Below are positions 1-6,087 of a stretch of 6,087 nucleotides of DNA, in pieces. The notes beneath the pieces are model-generated. The model did no database searches. It had not been told where the DNA came from and saw only the letters and a list, made by a program, of their open reading frames with translations. Made by a program: the position numbers and the translations under genes. Numbering within the stretch: the stretch's first letter is position 1; each line of letters starts with the position of its first letter. This DNA comes from an uncultured Gemmatimonadota bacterium (GTDB lineage: Bacteria; Gemmatimonadota; Gemmatimonadetes; Gemmatimonadales; Gemmatimonadaceae), in the NCBI GenBank assembly GCA_946887155.1, contig CAMPKM010000193.1, positions 1 to 6,087 of the forward strand. The letters run 5' to 3'.

Positions 1-232
1 CGGTCGCCGACAGCGCGGCTCCCTGCAACCTGTGCACGGCTCCGACGGCAAGGGGTTCGTCGATTGGAGCGATGCGCACCGAGGCCACCGTGACCTCTCC
101 TGGGCCTGACGGACCTTCGGAGTCCGCGCCTCCGCAACTGACCTGGGCGACCGACAGAAGACCTGCGCCGGCCGCGCGGGCGATCGTGCGTCGCCACAAC
201 GGGATCGGGCCCGATGGAATGAAGCGTGTCAT
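1..232 (-). CDS. Probable exported lipoprotein with Ig-like opening, 3'-truncated by window edge
   Basis: Reading from the ATG at 232 down to base 1 gives 77 codons with no stop, so the gene continues beyond the left edge. The protein starts with a short polar segment, then basic residues (Trp12-Arg13-Arg14, Arg19), then a hydrophobic stretch (about residues 20-31, AAGAGLLSVAQV) ending in Ser-Cys33-Gly-Gly. This looks like a lipoprotein signal peptide with Cys33 as the lipidated residue, although Gln at -3 is a weak lipobox. A flexible Gly/Ser/Pro linker follows (about 34-45). Next comes VASVRIAPIDEPLAVGAVHRL, which resembles the first strands of bacterial Ig-like (BIG2-type) domains. Codons are GC-rich at position three, as expected of real coding sequence. 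An in-frame stop at 269-271 limits the start, and 232 is the only ATG after it; no clear Shine-Dalgarno is visible. Its likely place is a membrane-anchored surface or periplasmic protein. The specific function is unknown because the body of the protein is not in view. It is divergent from the ATPase regulator. Confidence 0.7.
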   Translation of the reverse strand, partial: MTRFIPSGPIPLWRRTIARAAGAGLLSVAQVSCGGADSEGPSGPGEVTVASVRIAPIDEPLAVGAVHRLQGAALSAT

Positions 233-284
233 GAACGCTGAACGGGAAAGGGATCTGTGAGCGGCGTGTCATGCCTGCTGACCG
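224..284. repeat. Imperfect 21-bp direct repeat spanning the lipoprotein start
   Basis: Two copies lie at 224-244 and 264-284, 40 bp apart, matching at 17 of 21 positions. Both begin with the exact 10-mer GCGTGTCATG and share a downstream GCTGA-n-CG block. On the minus strand the left copy contains the ATG-ACA-CGC start of the lipoprotein gene. The right copy repeats the same ATG-ACA-CGC upstream but out of frame. It could be a local duplication or a paired protein-binding site; the sequence does not decide. Confidence 0.55.
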
Positions 285-327
285 CCGATGCCACCATCCG
301 GAGGCACGCGGGAGAGGATAGGTGGGG

Positions 328-369
328 GTGCTTAATCCTTGTTTTGCCGCCGCCGCGAGTGCTTAATCC
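328..369 (+). promoter_or_regulatory. Direct repeat GTGCTTAATCC, candidate operator
   Basis: The 11-mer GTGCTTAATCC occurs exactly at 328-338 and again at 359-369. The starts are 31 bp apart, close to three turns of B-DNA, so both copies would face the same side of the helix. The second copy ends 15 bp before the GTG at 385. SARP/AfsR-type regulators are known to bind direct repeats near the -35 region, and this repeat lies directly before a gene encoding such a DNA-binding domain. Autoregulation or control of the divergent lipoprotein gene is therefore a reasonable inference, but no binding is shown. The TAA inside copy two (364-366) is also the in-frame stop that limits the regulator's start. 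Confidence 0.5.
339..367 (+). promoter_or_regulatory. Weak candidate sigma-70-like promoter for the ATPase regulator
   Basis: TTGTTT at 339-344 (three of six to TTGACA) and CTTAAT at 362-367 (four of six to TATAAT) are separated by 17 bp. Initiation would fall near 374, leaving a leader of only about 11-17 nucleotides before GTG 385 or ATG 391, with no Shine-Dalgarno in it. The candidate -35 begins just after repeat copy one, and the -10 lies inside repeat copy two. The match is weak and rests mostly on spacing and position. Confidence 0.25.
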
Positions 370-384
370 GGCGCCTTCCCTTAC

Positions 385-3300
385 GTGACCATGCCCCGAA
401 CCGGCCCCGCTGACCGACTCGACGCGCCAACCGACCGGCTGGCGCACAACGTCCCGACGACGCTTTCTTCATTCGTCGGGCGGACGGCCGAGGTCGCGGC
501 ACTTCGCGAAACGCTCGACTGGTCGCGTCTGGTCTCGGTGGTCGGCGCGGGTGGCGCCGGGAAGACGCGCCTCGTGCGCGAGGTTGCGGCCGCCGTCGTT
601 CGGGACTCCGAGTCTGCCGCGGCACATACGTCGCCGGATCGCATACTCTGGGTCGAGCTCGCGCCGGTGACAAGCGGTGTCGATGTCGCCAGCACGCTCG
701 CCGGCCTGCTTGATATCACGCCATCGTCGGGAAAACCGACGATCGATGCGATCGTCGACGCGCTTCGGCCACAGCGTTTTCTGATCGTCCTCGATAACTG
801 CGAGCACGTGATCCATGAGGCGGCACAGATGGCCGATGCACTCCTTCGCGGTGCACCGCACCTGACGATCATCGCCACGAGCCGTGAGCCGCTGGCGATT
901 GAGGGAGAGGTGGCCTGGCAGGTACCTGCGCTTGCACGCTGGGAGCCGGGCGAAGACGACGTGCCACTCGATGCGGCGCGTGCACTCCAGTACGACGCCA
1001 TCCGTCTGTTCGCGGATCGCGCCCGCGCCGCCAGCCCGACATTTGTACTGACCGATACCAATGCGTCGGCCGTGGGTACGCTATGCGCGCGGCTGGATGG
1101 GTTACCACTGGCGCTCGAACTGGCCGCGGCGGTCTTGCCCATCCTTGGAATCGAAGGGTTGACCGCACGGCTGGACGATGCTCTATCGCTGCTCTCGCGA
1201 GGCAGGCGCACGGCGCTCCCGCGTCATCGCACGCTGCGCGCGGTGCTCGATTGGAGTCATGAACTCCTCGAGGAACGTGAGCAGGCCCTGCTGCGCCGGC
1301 TTTCGGTGTTCCGGGGCTCGTTCATCCTGGATGACGTCGAGGCGGTCTGCGCGACGCCTGGATCTGGTGCCTCGGGCGTGCTGCCAGCGCTCGGGCGATT
1401 GGTCGAGCTGTCGCTGGTCGAAGTGCGGGAGGAAAACGGGGAGGCCAGCTATCGGCTGCTGGAGACCGTCCGGCAGTACGGGAGTGCCCTGCTCCGCGCG
1501 CTCCCCGAGGAGCGCGACGTCCGCGCACGGCACGCTCGATGGGTCGCCGACGTAGCGGAGCGGGCCGAGCCCGCGACCTTCGGCCCGGCGCGCGGGCGGG
1601 TCGTTGCGAGACTGCGACGCTCGGTGGAAGAAATCCGCGCGGCGCTCCTGTGGGCGGCGGGCGGCGACGGCGATCCGCTGGTCGCGATCCGCATCGCCGG
1701 CGCGTTAGGCTGGTACTGGATTTCCGGCCACCCATGGGCTGAAGCCAGGCAATTGCTGAAGGCGGCGCTCGCCGCCGCGGACGCGCAGGGGATCGCCGAT
1801 AGCGACCGCGTCCTGGACGAGCGCGTCGCGCTGGGCCGGGTGATGTACCCGATGCTCGGGCTTTCGTACTTCGCCGGTGACACCGATGCCATGCTCGGCA
1901 TCGCCGGTCGTGAGATGGCGTTATGGGACAGCGTGGATGGCGATCCGCATCTGACCGGCCCCCAACGCCTGGCCTCTGCGCGGGGGCGGACGTTGTGCTA
2001 CCAGCTCACGGGCTTCGCCCATGCCATGCGCGGAGAATCCGACCTGGCGAGAAGCTTCATGGATCGCTGCATCACCACCGCGGAGGCGTCGAGCGATCGG
2101 TGGCTGCTGGCGGTGATGAAAATGCGCCGGGCGCTCATGCACTTCATGCTGGGCGACCATGCCGCGGCGCACCGTGACTTCGAGGATTCTGTTCCACAGC
2201 TCCGTGAGATGCACGAGCACTGGTTCCTGTCCCTCGCGCTCGAGGGCATGGCCATCAACGCGCTCGCGCGCCGAGATCTCGCCGCCGCCGGATCGTATGC
2301 CCGGGAGAGCGTCATCGTGCTGCGTCCCGAGCCGGACGCGTGGTTCATTTCTCGATCGCTGGACGCCATTGCCGTCATCCTCGAGTCCCAGCTTGCACCG
2401 GTCGGCGCGGCCGGCACCACACCTGACGAACGGGCCACGGTCGCGGCACGACTGATGGGCGCCGCCGAGAGCTTGCGTCGCCGCTGCGGCGCGGGGATCA
2501 TCGGTCCCGACGTCGCACGTCACGCGGCAACACACGCGGCGTTACGTGTGCGGATCGGCGCTGAGGCATTCGCTGCCGCGTTCAGCGAGGGTGAGCGGCT
2601 GAAACCCGGGGATGTCTTCGAGATGATGGAGCGCGACCCTGTCGTTGCCGCGCTCGCCCGCGGCAACGGTGCCTCACCGGCCGCACACCCTGCGCCTGAC
2701 GACTCTTCGCCGCGGCTGAAGATCGTGGTACTCGGCGACCTTTTCATGTTCAGTGGCGGCGTCCCTCTGCCCGGTGATTCGTTGCCAGGCGGAAAGGTCC
2801 TCGAGCTCATGCTTTTTCTGCTCCTTCATCGCGGCGTGACGAAGGACGAGGCGGGGCTGGCGCTCTGGCCGGACGCGTCCGCGGCACAGGTGCGCAACGT
2901 CTTCCACGTCACGTTGCATCATCTCCGGCGCTCGCTCGGCAACACGCGGTGGATCGCCTTCGACCGCGGTATCTATCGTTTCGATCGATCACCGGCGGCC
3001 GGCCGACACCTCGACTTCGACGTGGATGCGGTACTCACCGCCAGCACGCAGGTGCGCGCGCTCCGGCGCGAACGCGGGACCGCGACGCGAGCGCAGCTCG
3101 CTGATCTCCGGTCCGCACTCGACCAGAACCGCGGGTTACTCGCCCAGCGTTTCGTGAAGGAGGACTGGATTATCCCGCACCAGGAACGGGTGCAGGCGGC
3201 GTGGGCCGACGGAATGGAGGGGCTCGCGGAGCTGGCCTTCCAGCTGGGCCTTCACGACGACGCCTCCTCGGCGCTGGAAGCGTTGCTGCAGCGAGAGCCC

Positions 3301-3465
3301 CTGCGAGAGAACGGTCACCGGCTCTACCTCGACACACTCATATCGCGCGGCGAACCGGCGCGCGCACTCGCGCACTACGAGGTGCTGACGGAGTTGCTCA
3401 GGCGAGAGGTGGGGGCGAAGCCGGCGCGGGAAACCAGGGAGATCGTGGAACGACTTCGCAGGTGA
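385..3465 (+). CDS. Large STAND ATPase transcriptional regulator with C-terminal SARP-type winged helix and BTAD domain
   Basis: This is probably a signal-responsive cytoplasmic transcription factor of 1026 residues. The N-terminal NTPase has Walker A GAGGAGKT (54-61), Walker B FLIVLD (132-137) followed by NCEH, the IIATSREP sensor-like segment (162-169) and GLPLALE (239-245). A winged-helix part follows (about 295-366, LSVFRGSF and YRLLETVRQYG). Residues about 375-740 are alpha-helical and probably TPR-like; they end in ARLMGAAESLR (688-698) and FAAAFSEGERL (729-739), the usual tail of LuxR-type ATPase regulators. A Pro/Ala-rich linker leads to an OmpR/SARP-like winged helix (about 777-867; ALWPDAS, then VRNVFHVTLHHLRRSLG as recognition helix, then GIYRF) and a BTAD domain (about 875-1026). 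In classical AfsR the DNA-binding and BTAD modules are N-terminal. In-frame TAA at 364-366 limits the start to GTG 385 or ATG 391; neither has a clear Shine-Dalgarno. The effector ligand and targets cannot be told from sequence. The domain calls are firm; the TPR call is less so. Confidence 0.95.
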   Translation: MTMPRTGPADRLDAPTDRLAHNVPTTLSSFVGRTAEVAALRETLDWSRLVSVVGAGGAGKTRLVREVAAAVVRDSESAAAHTSPDRILWVELAPVTSGVDVASTLAGLLDITPSSGKPTIDAIVDALRPQRFLIVLDNCEHVIHEAAQMADALLRGAPHLTIIATSREPLAIEGEVAWQVPALARWEPGEDDVPLDAARALQYDAIRLFADRARAASPTFVLTDTNASAVGTLCARLDGLPLALELAAAVLPILGIEGLTARLDDALSLLSRGRRTALPRHRTLRAVLDWSHELLEEREQALLRRLSVFRGSFILDDVEAVCATPGSGASGVLPALGRLVELSLVEVREENGEASYRLLETVRQYGSALLRALPEERDVRARHARWVADVAERAEPATFGPARGRVVARLRRSVEEIRAALLWAAGGDGDPLVAIRIAGALGWYWISGHPWAEARQLLKAALAAADAQGIADSDRVLDERVALGRVMYPMLGLSYFAGDTDAMLGIAGREMALWDSVDGDPHLTGPQRLASARGRTLCYQLTGFAHAMRGESDLARSFMDRCITTAEASSDRWLLAVMKMRRALMHFMLGDHAAAHRDFEDSVPQLREMHEHWFLSLALEGMAINALARRDLAAAGSYARESVIVLRPEPDAWFISRSLDAIAVILESQLAPVGAAGTTPDERATVAARLMGAAESLRRRCGAGIIGPDVARHAATHAALRVRIGAEAFAAAFSEGERLKPGDVFEMMERDPVVAALARGNGASPAAHPAPDDSSPRLKIVVLGDLFMFSGGVPLPGDSLPGGKVLELMLFLLLHRGVTKDEAGLALWPDASAAQVRNVFHVTLHHLRRSLGNTRWIAFDRGIYRFDRSPAAGRHLDFDVDAVLTASTQVRALRRERGTATRAQLADLRSALDQNRGLLAQRFVKEDWIIPHQERVQAAWADGMEGLAELAFQLGLHDDASSALEALLQREPLRENGHRLYLDTLISRGEPARALAHYEVLTELLRREVGAKPARETREIVERLRR

Positions 3466-3512
3466 GGAGAGATCGCGGCGCGAACCAGTCGCAATTTCGT
3501 CGGCGGTAGGTC
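3466..3512. other. Convergent intergenic gap without clear terminator
   Basis: These 47 bp separate the TGA of the regulator (3463-3465) from the TAG of the permease (3513-3515 on the minus strand). GGAGAG at 3466-3471 is complementary to CTCTCC at 3517-3522, but the 45-nt loop is too long for an ordinary intrinsic terminator. GCGA-accag-TCGC gives only a 4-bp hairpin. No T-run follows on either strand, so termination here may be factor-dependent or lie inside the opposing genes. Confidence 0.5.
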
Positions 3513-6087
3513 CTAACTCTCCCGGAGCGTTCCCAGGATGTTGGCTCGCGCGGCACGGCGAGCCGGAAAATATGTACCGAGGGCGGCCGCTGCCGCCGCG
3601 AGCACCAGCGCGCCGGCGATGCTGAGGAGGTCGCGACTGTTCACGCCATAGACCAACCCATCGAGAAACGGCGCCGCGATCAGCGACAGGATGATTCCGA
3701 TCGGCAACGCAATCCCGGCGACGAGGCCGCTGGTGCGCACGTTGTCCCACACGACGCGACGCGGCGAGGCACCTAACGCGGTCCGGATCGCGTTGGCCCG
3801 CCGGTGCTGGTGGATGACATACGCGACGACCAGGTACAAACCGACCGCGCACAGCAGGCCGGCCGACATCGTGAGCACGGTCACGAGACCCGTTACGGCC
3901 AGGAGGGTGCTGCTCGCCGCTTCCACGTTGTCCGTCAGCATCGAGATCCCCGAGATTGCCCGGCCCGGCCCCACCTCGGCAATCGCACGCTCGACGGCGC
4001 CGCGCAGTTGGCGCGGATCTCCCGATGAGCGAACGTTGACGATTCCTACCTGCTGAAACAGGTTGCCGACGGGCACATAGATCTGCGGCCGGACTGCTCG
4101 CGCCACTTCGATCGTTCGAGCATGGCCAACGACGCCGATGATCTGCGAGTTCGGGATACCCCAGCCAAGCCGCAACGTCTTGCCAATGACGTTTTGCTCT
4201 CCGGGGAACACCCTGGCCACGAGCGTTTCGTCCACGATGATCACCGGGAGCGAGCCGGCGTCCTCGGCATCGGTGAAGTCGCGGCCCTGGATAACGGGGA
4301 TGCGCAGCGCGCCGAAGTACCCCGGTGTCACCGCCTGATAGTTGGCCGTCTGGTCGAAGGACGGCTCCTTCGACAGGTCTCGCTCGTAGCCGTCCATCAT
4401 CGTGGATCCGCTGAGCGGCACATGGGTCACGATCCCGACGGCTGTCACACCCGGGACGGCGCTGACCCGGTCACGGATGCGCTGGTAGAGGGTGGCGCGG
4501 GCGAGGCGGAAGCTGTCCTCGTGCGTGCTGAAGCGGCCGAAATCGTACGGCACACGGAACGAAAGCACGTGAGGGTCGAATCCCAGGTCGACGCGACGCA
4601 AGGCAGAGGCGCTGCGCGCGAGTTGCACGCAGCCGAACGCCAGTACCACGGTAAAGGCCATCTGCGATCCCACCAGGACGAGCCGCGAAAGCAGACCTTC
4701 GGCCCGGCCTCCCTGTACCGAACCCGATCGCAGGATCTGGAAGTTCACGCCGCGCGCGATGCGGAACGCCGGGATGAGCCCGAGGAAGATGAGTCCTGCC
4801 AGGGTCAGCGCCGCGGACAAGCCGATCTGCTGCCATCCGATGGTGATTTCGTCCCAGCGGGGTACGGTGCGCGGAATGATCTCCCGGATTCCGGCGGTCG
4901 TCGCGACGGCAAGGACGCCGCCGGTGAGAGCGCCGGCCATGGCGAGCGTGATGCTTTCCATGGCGACCGCGCGAATCAGGGTTCCCGACCGGGCACCTAA
5001 CGCGGATCGCACGGCGAGATCGACCTCACGGGCCTTCTGCCGGGCGACGACGAGTGCGGTCGCGTTGGCGAACGCTATGATGAACAGGAGCAACACCGCG
5101 GCACCGGCCGCCCGGAGCGCCGGCATGGTCGATAGCGTCAGATCATCGAGCAGCGGCGTCACCGAGAACTTCAGCTCCGCCTGGTACATCTCCGGGTACT
5201 GTCCCTTCAGCGCGCTGGCAACCCCCGCCAGGCGAAGCCCGGCCTCCTCGAACGTCATGCCCTCCTTGAGCCTGACGAGTGTGGGGTACGCCCAGAAATT
5301 CCGGAAGTCCGTCACGCGCATCGGCGTGTACACGTCGACGCGTTGTGGTACAGCACGTCCCGTCACGAGACGGAACCCGTCGGGAAGCACACCGATGACC
5401 TCCGATTGCCTGCCGTTGACGCGAATGATCCGGCCGATCACGCCAGGTTCGCCCCCGAAGCGGGATTGCCACGTCGTGTAGTCCAGCAGTACACGCATCG
5501 GTGGCGGTGTCGCCGGACTGGCTGGCGTGGGAGTGCCCGGCGGCGGTGGTGGCGCCGGAAGATCCTCCTCGACGAAGTCGCGACCGAGGATCGGTGCCAC
5601 ACCGAGCATGGACAGCATGCCGGTCGACATGGCGATCTGCGAAAGCGGCACGAGGTCCGGTTCGGTTCCGAGGGTCACCTCGGCGAGACGGTTCTGGATC
5701 TCGATGCCGTCAAAGATGTTCGCGTTGCGAAGGTCGATCGCTTCACCCTGTGAGAGCCCGGGGTGCCGCACCAGCTGGCCTAACGTGATGCGGACGAGGC
5801 CCAGCCGGTCCGGCTCCCGGTAGTCGAGCGGCCGGAGGAGGACGTTGTAGATCACGGAGCCCATCGCGGCGGTGGGTCCGATGCCGACCGCGAGAATGAG
5901 CACGACCGCGGCCGTGTACCTCCATTCGTGCAGGAGGCGGCGAATGGTCTGGCGCCAGCTCGTGATGAAGCGCTCCATGGAACCGCGTCCTCCCCGCGCG
6001 TCGAGCGCGGCGTCCTGTATCGTGGCGAGGCTGCCGAAGTCGCGCACGGCCGCGCGTCGGGCCTCATCGAGCGACACGCCGCGTCCG
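3513..6087 (-). CDS. Duplicated MacB/FtsX-type ABC transporter permease (ADOP family), N-terminus beyond window
   Basis: This is an inner-membrane permease of the MacB/FtsX type with the two-fold repeated layout of the ADOP group. Family knowledge suggests export or lipoprotein/cell-envelope work, but the substrate is unknown. Numbered from the GTG at 6077: residues 1-29 (DEARRAAVRDFG) match the cytoplasmic prefix domain common in this family. TM1 is at about 54-76, followed by an extracytoplasmic domain with RFGGEPGVIGR and VIGVLPDGF (206-235). The first FtsX core follows (TMs about 322-345, 376-397, 418-437), then TM about 465-486 and a second extracytoplasmic domain (VIGK at 630-633). The second FtsX core (about 724-848) ends in FPARRAARANILGTLRES. 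The paired signatures AVRSALGARSG and AIRTALGASPR mark the two halves. The frame stays open to base 6087, so GTG 6077 is probably an internal Val rather than the start; ATG 5978 would cut off the conserved prefix. Residues 174-193 are an unusual proline-rich insert (12 of 20 Pro). No ATPase gene is in the window. Confidence 0.95.
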   Translation of the reverse strand, partial: GRGVSLDEARRAAVRDFGSLATIQDAALDARGGRGSMERFITSWRQTIRRLLHEWRYTAAVVLILAVGIGPTAAMGSVIYNVLLRPLDYREPDRLGLVRITLGQLVRHPGLSQGEAIDLRNANIFDGIEIQNRLAEVTLGTEPDLVPLSQIAMSTGMLSMLGVAPILGRDFVEEDLPAPPPPPGTPTPASPATPPPMRVLLDYTTWQSRFGGEPGVIGRIIRVNGRQSEVIGVLPDGFRLVTGRAVPQRVDVYTPMRVTDFRNFWAYPTLVRLKEGMTFEEAGLRLAGVASALKGQYPEMYQAELKFSVTPLLDDLTLSTMPALRAAGAAVLLLFIIAFANATALVVARQKAREVDLAVRSALGARSGTLIRAVAMESITLAMAGALTGGVLAVATTAGIREIIPRTVPRWDEITIGWQQIGLSAALTLAGLIFLGLIPAFRIARGVNFQILRSGSVQGGRAEGLLSRLVLVGSQMAFTVVLAFGCVQLARSASALRRVDLGFDPHVLSFRVPYDFGRFSTHEDSFRLARATLYQRIRDRVSAVPGVTAVGIVTHVPLSGSTMMDGYERDLSKEPSFDQTANYQAVTPGYFGALRIPVIQGRDFTDAEDAGSLPVIIVDETLVARVFPGEQNVIGKTLRLGWGIPNSQIIGVVGHARTIEVARAVRPQIYVPVGNLFQQVGIVNVRSSGDPRQLRGAVERAIAEVGPGRAISGISMLTDNVEAASSTLLAVTGLVTVLTMSAGLLCAVGLYLVVAYVIHQHRRANAIRTALGASPRRVVWDNVRTSGLVAGIALPIGIILSLIAAPFLDGLVYGVNSRDLLSIAGALVLAAAAAALGTYFPARRAARANILGTLRES

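Noticed and set aside
72..260. 62-residue plus-strand reading frame
   Set aside because: It lies opposite the lipoprotein start, its composition is Pro/Arg/Ala-rich without any domain pattern, and the minus-strand frame gives a much better signal-peptide and linker reading.
315..320. TATCCT on the minus strand as a -10 for the lipoprotein gene
   Set aside because: No acceptable -35 lies at normal spacing (the bases at 338-343 read AACAAG), so I did not annotate a promoter.
381..1211. 276-residue minus-strand frame opposite the regulator N-terminus
   Set aside because: Ser/Ala/Arg-rich antisense shadow, typical of GC-rich coding DNA. The opposite strand carries clear Walker A and B motifs.
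3466..3522. GGAGAG/CTCTCC inverted repeat as a bidirectional terminator
   Set aside because: Only 6 bp of pairing with a 45-nt loop and no T-run; probably chance.
4122..5000. 292-residue plus-strand frame opposite the permease
   Set aside because: Polar, His/Arg/Asp/Gly-rich shadow with no recognisable fold. The minus strand encodes membrane segments of the permease throughout.
4759..5481. 240-residue plus-strand frame opposite the permease
   Set aside because: Same reason: Ser/Arg/Ala-rich antisense frame across conserved transmembrane segments.
5976..5978. ATG (Met34) as the permease start
   Set aside because: It would discard the upstream DEARRAAVRDFG segment, which matches the family's prefix domain and is in the same open frame.

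Overview
The window is GC-rich chromosomal sequence. It carries two large genes in tail-to-tail orientation plus the beginning of a third gene. The large permease belongs to the duplicated orphan MacB/FtsX-type group (ADOP), which is expanded in Acidobacteriota and Gemmatimonadota. The partial lipoprotein has a Cys-Gly-Gly start followed by a Gly/Ser/Pro linker and an Ig-like opening, a style common in Gemmatimonadota secreted proteins. I therefore favour Gemmatimonadota, with Acidobacteriota as the alternative. This is inference from protein style only; there is no rRNA or other marker gene here.

Layout: (1) Positions 1-232, minus strand, hold the first 77 codons of a probable exported lipoprotein that runs off the left edge. 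(2) Positions 233-384 are a divergent intergenic region. It contains an imperfect 21-bp repeat, one copy of which includes the lipoprotein start codon. It also contains two exact copies of GTGCTTAATCC, 31 bp apart, just before the next gene. (3) Positions 385-3465, plus strand, encode a 1026-residue STAND-type ATPase regulator with a C-terminal SARP/AfsR-type winged helix and BTAD domain. (4) Positions 3466-3512 are a 47-bp convergent gap with no convincing terminator. (5) Positions 3513-6087, minus strand, encode a duplicated ABC-type permease whose N-terminus lies beyond the right edge.

The regulator is the most interesting item. Its ATPase, helical-repeat region and tail look like the large 'LuxR-type ATPase' regulators. 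Where that family usually has a C-terminal LuxR helix-turn-helix, this protein has the DNA-binding and BTAD modules that in classical AfsR sit at the N-terminus. The direct repeat in front of it is a natural candidate operator for this protein, for autoregulation or for control of the divergent lipoprotein gene. The permease is convergent with the regulator, so shared transcription is unlikely and any functional link is only positional. I see no mobile element, CRISPR array, tRNA, rRNA or recognisable riboswitch.
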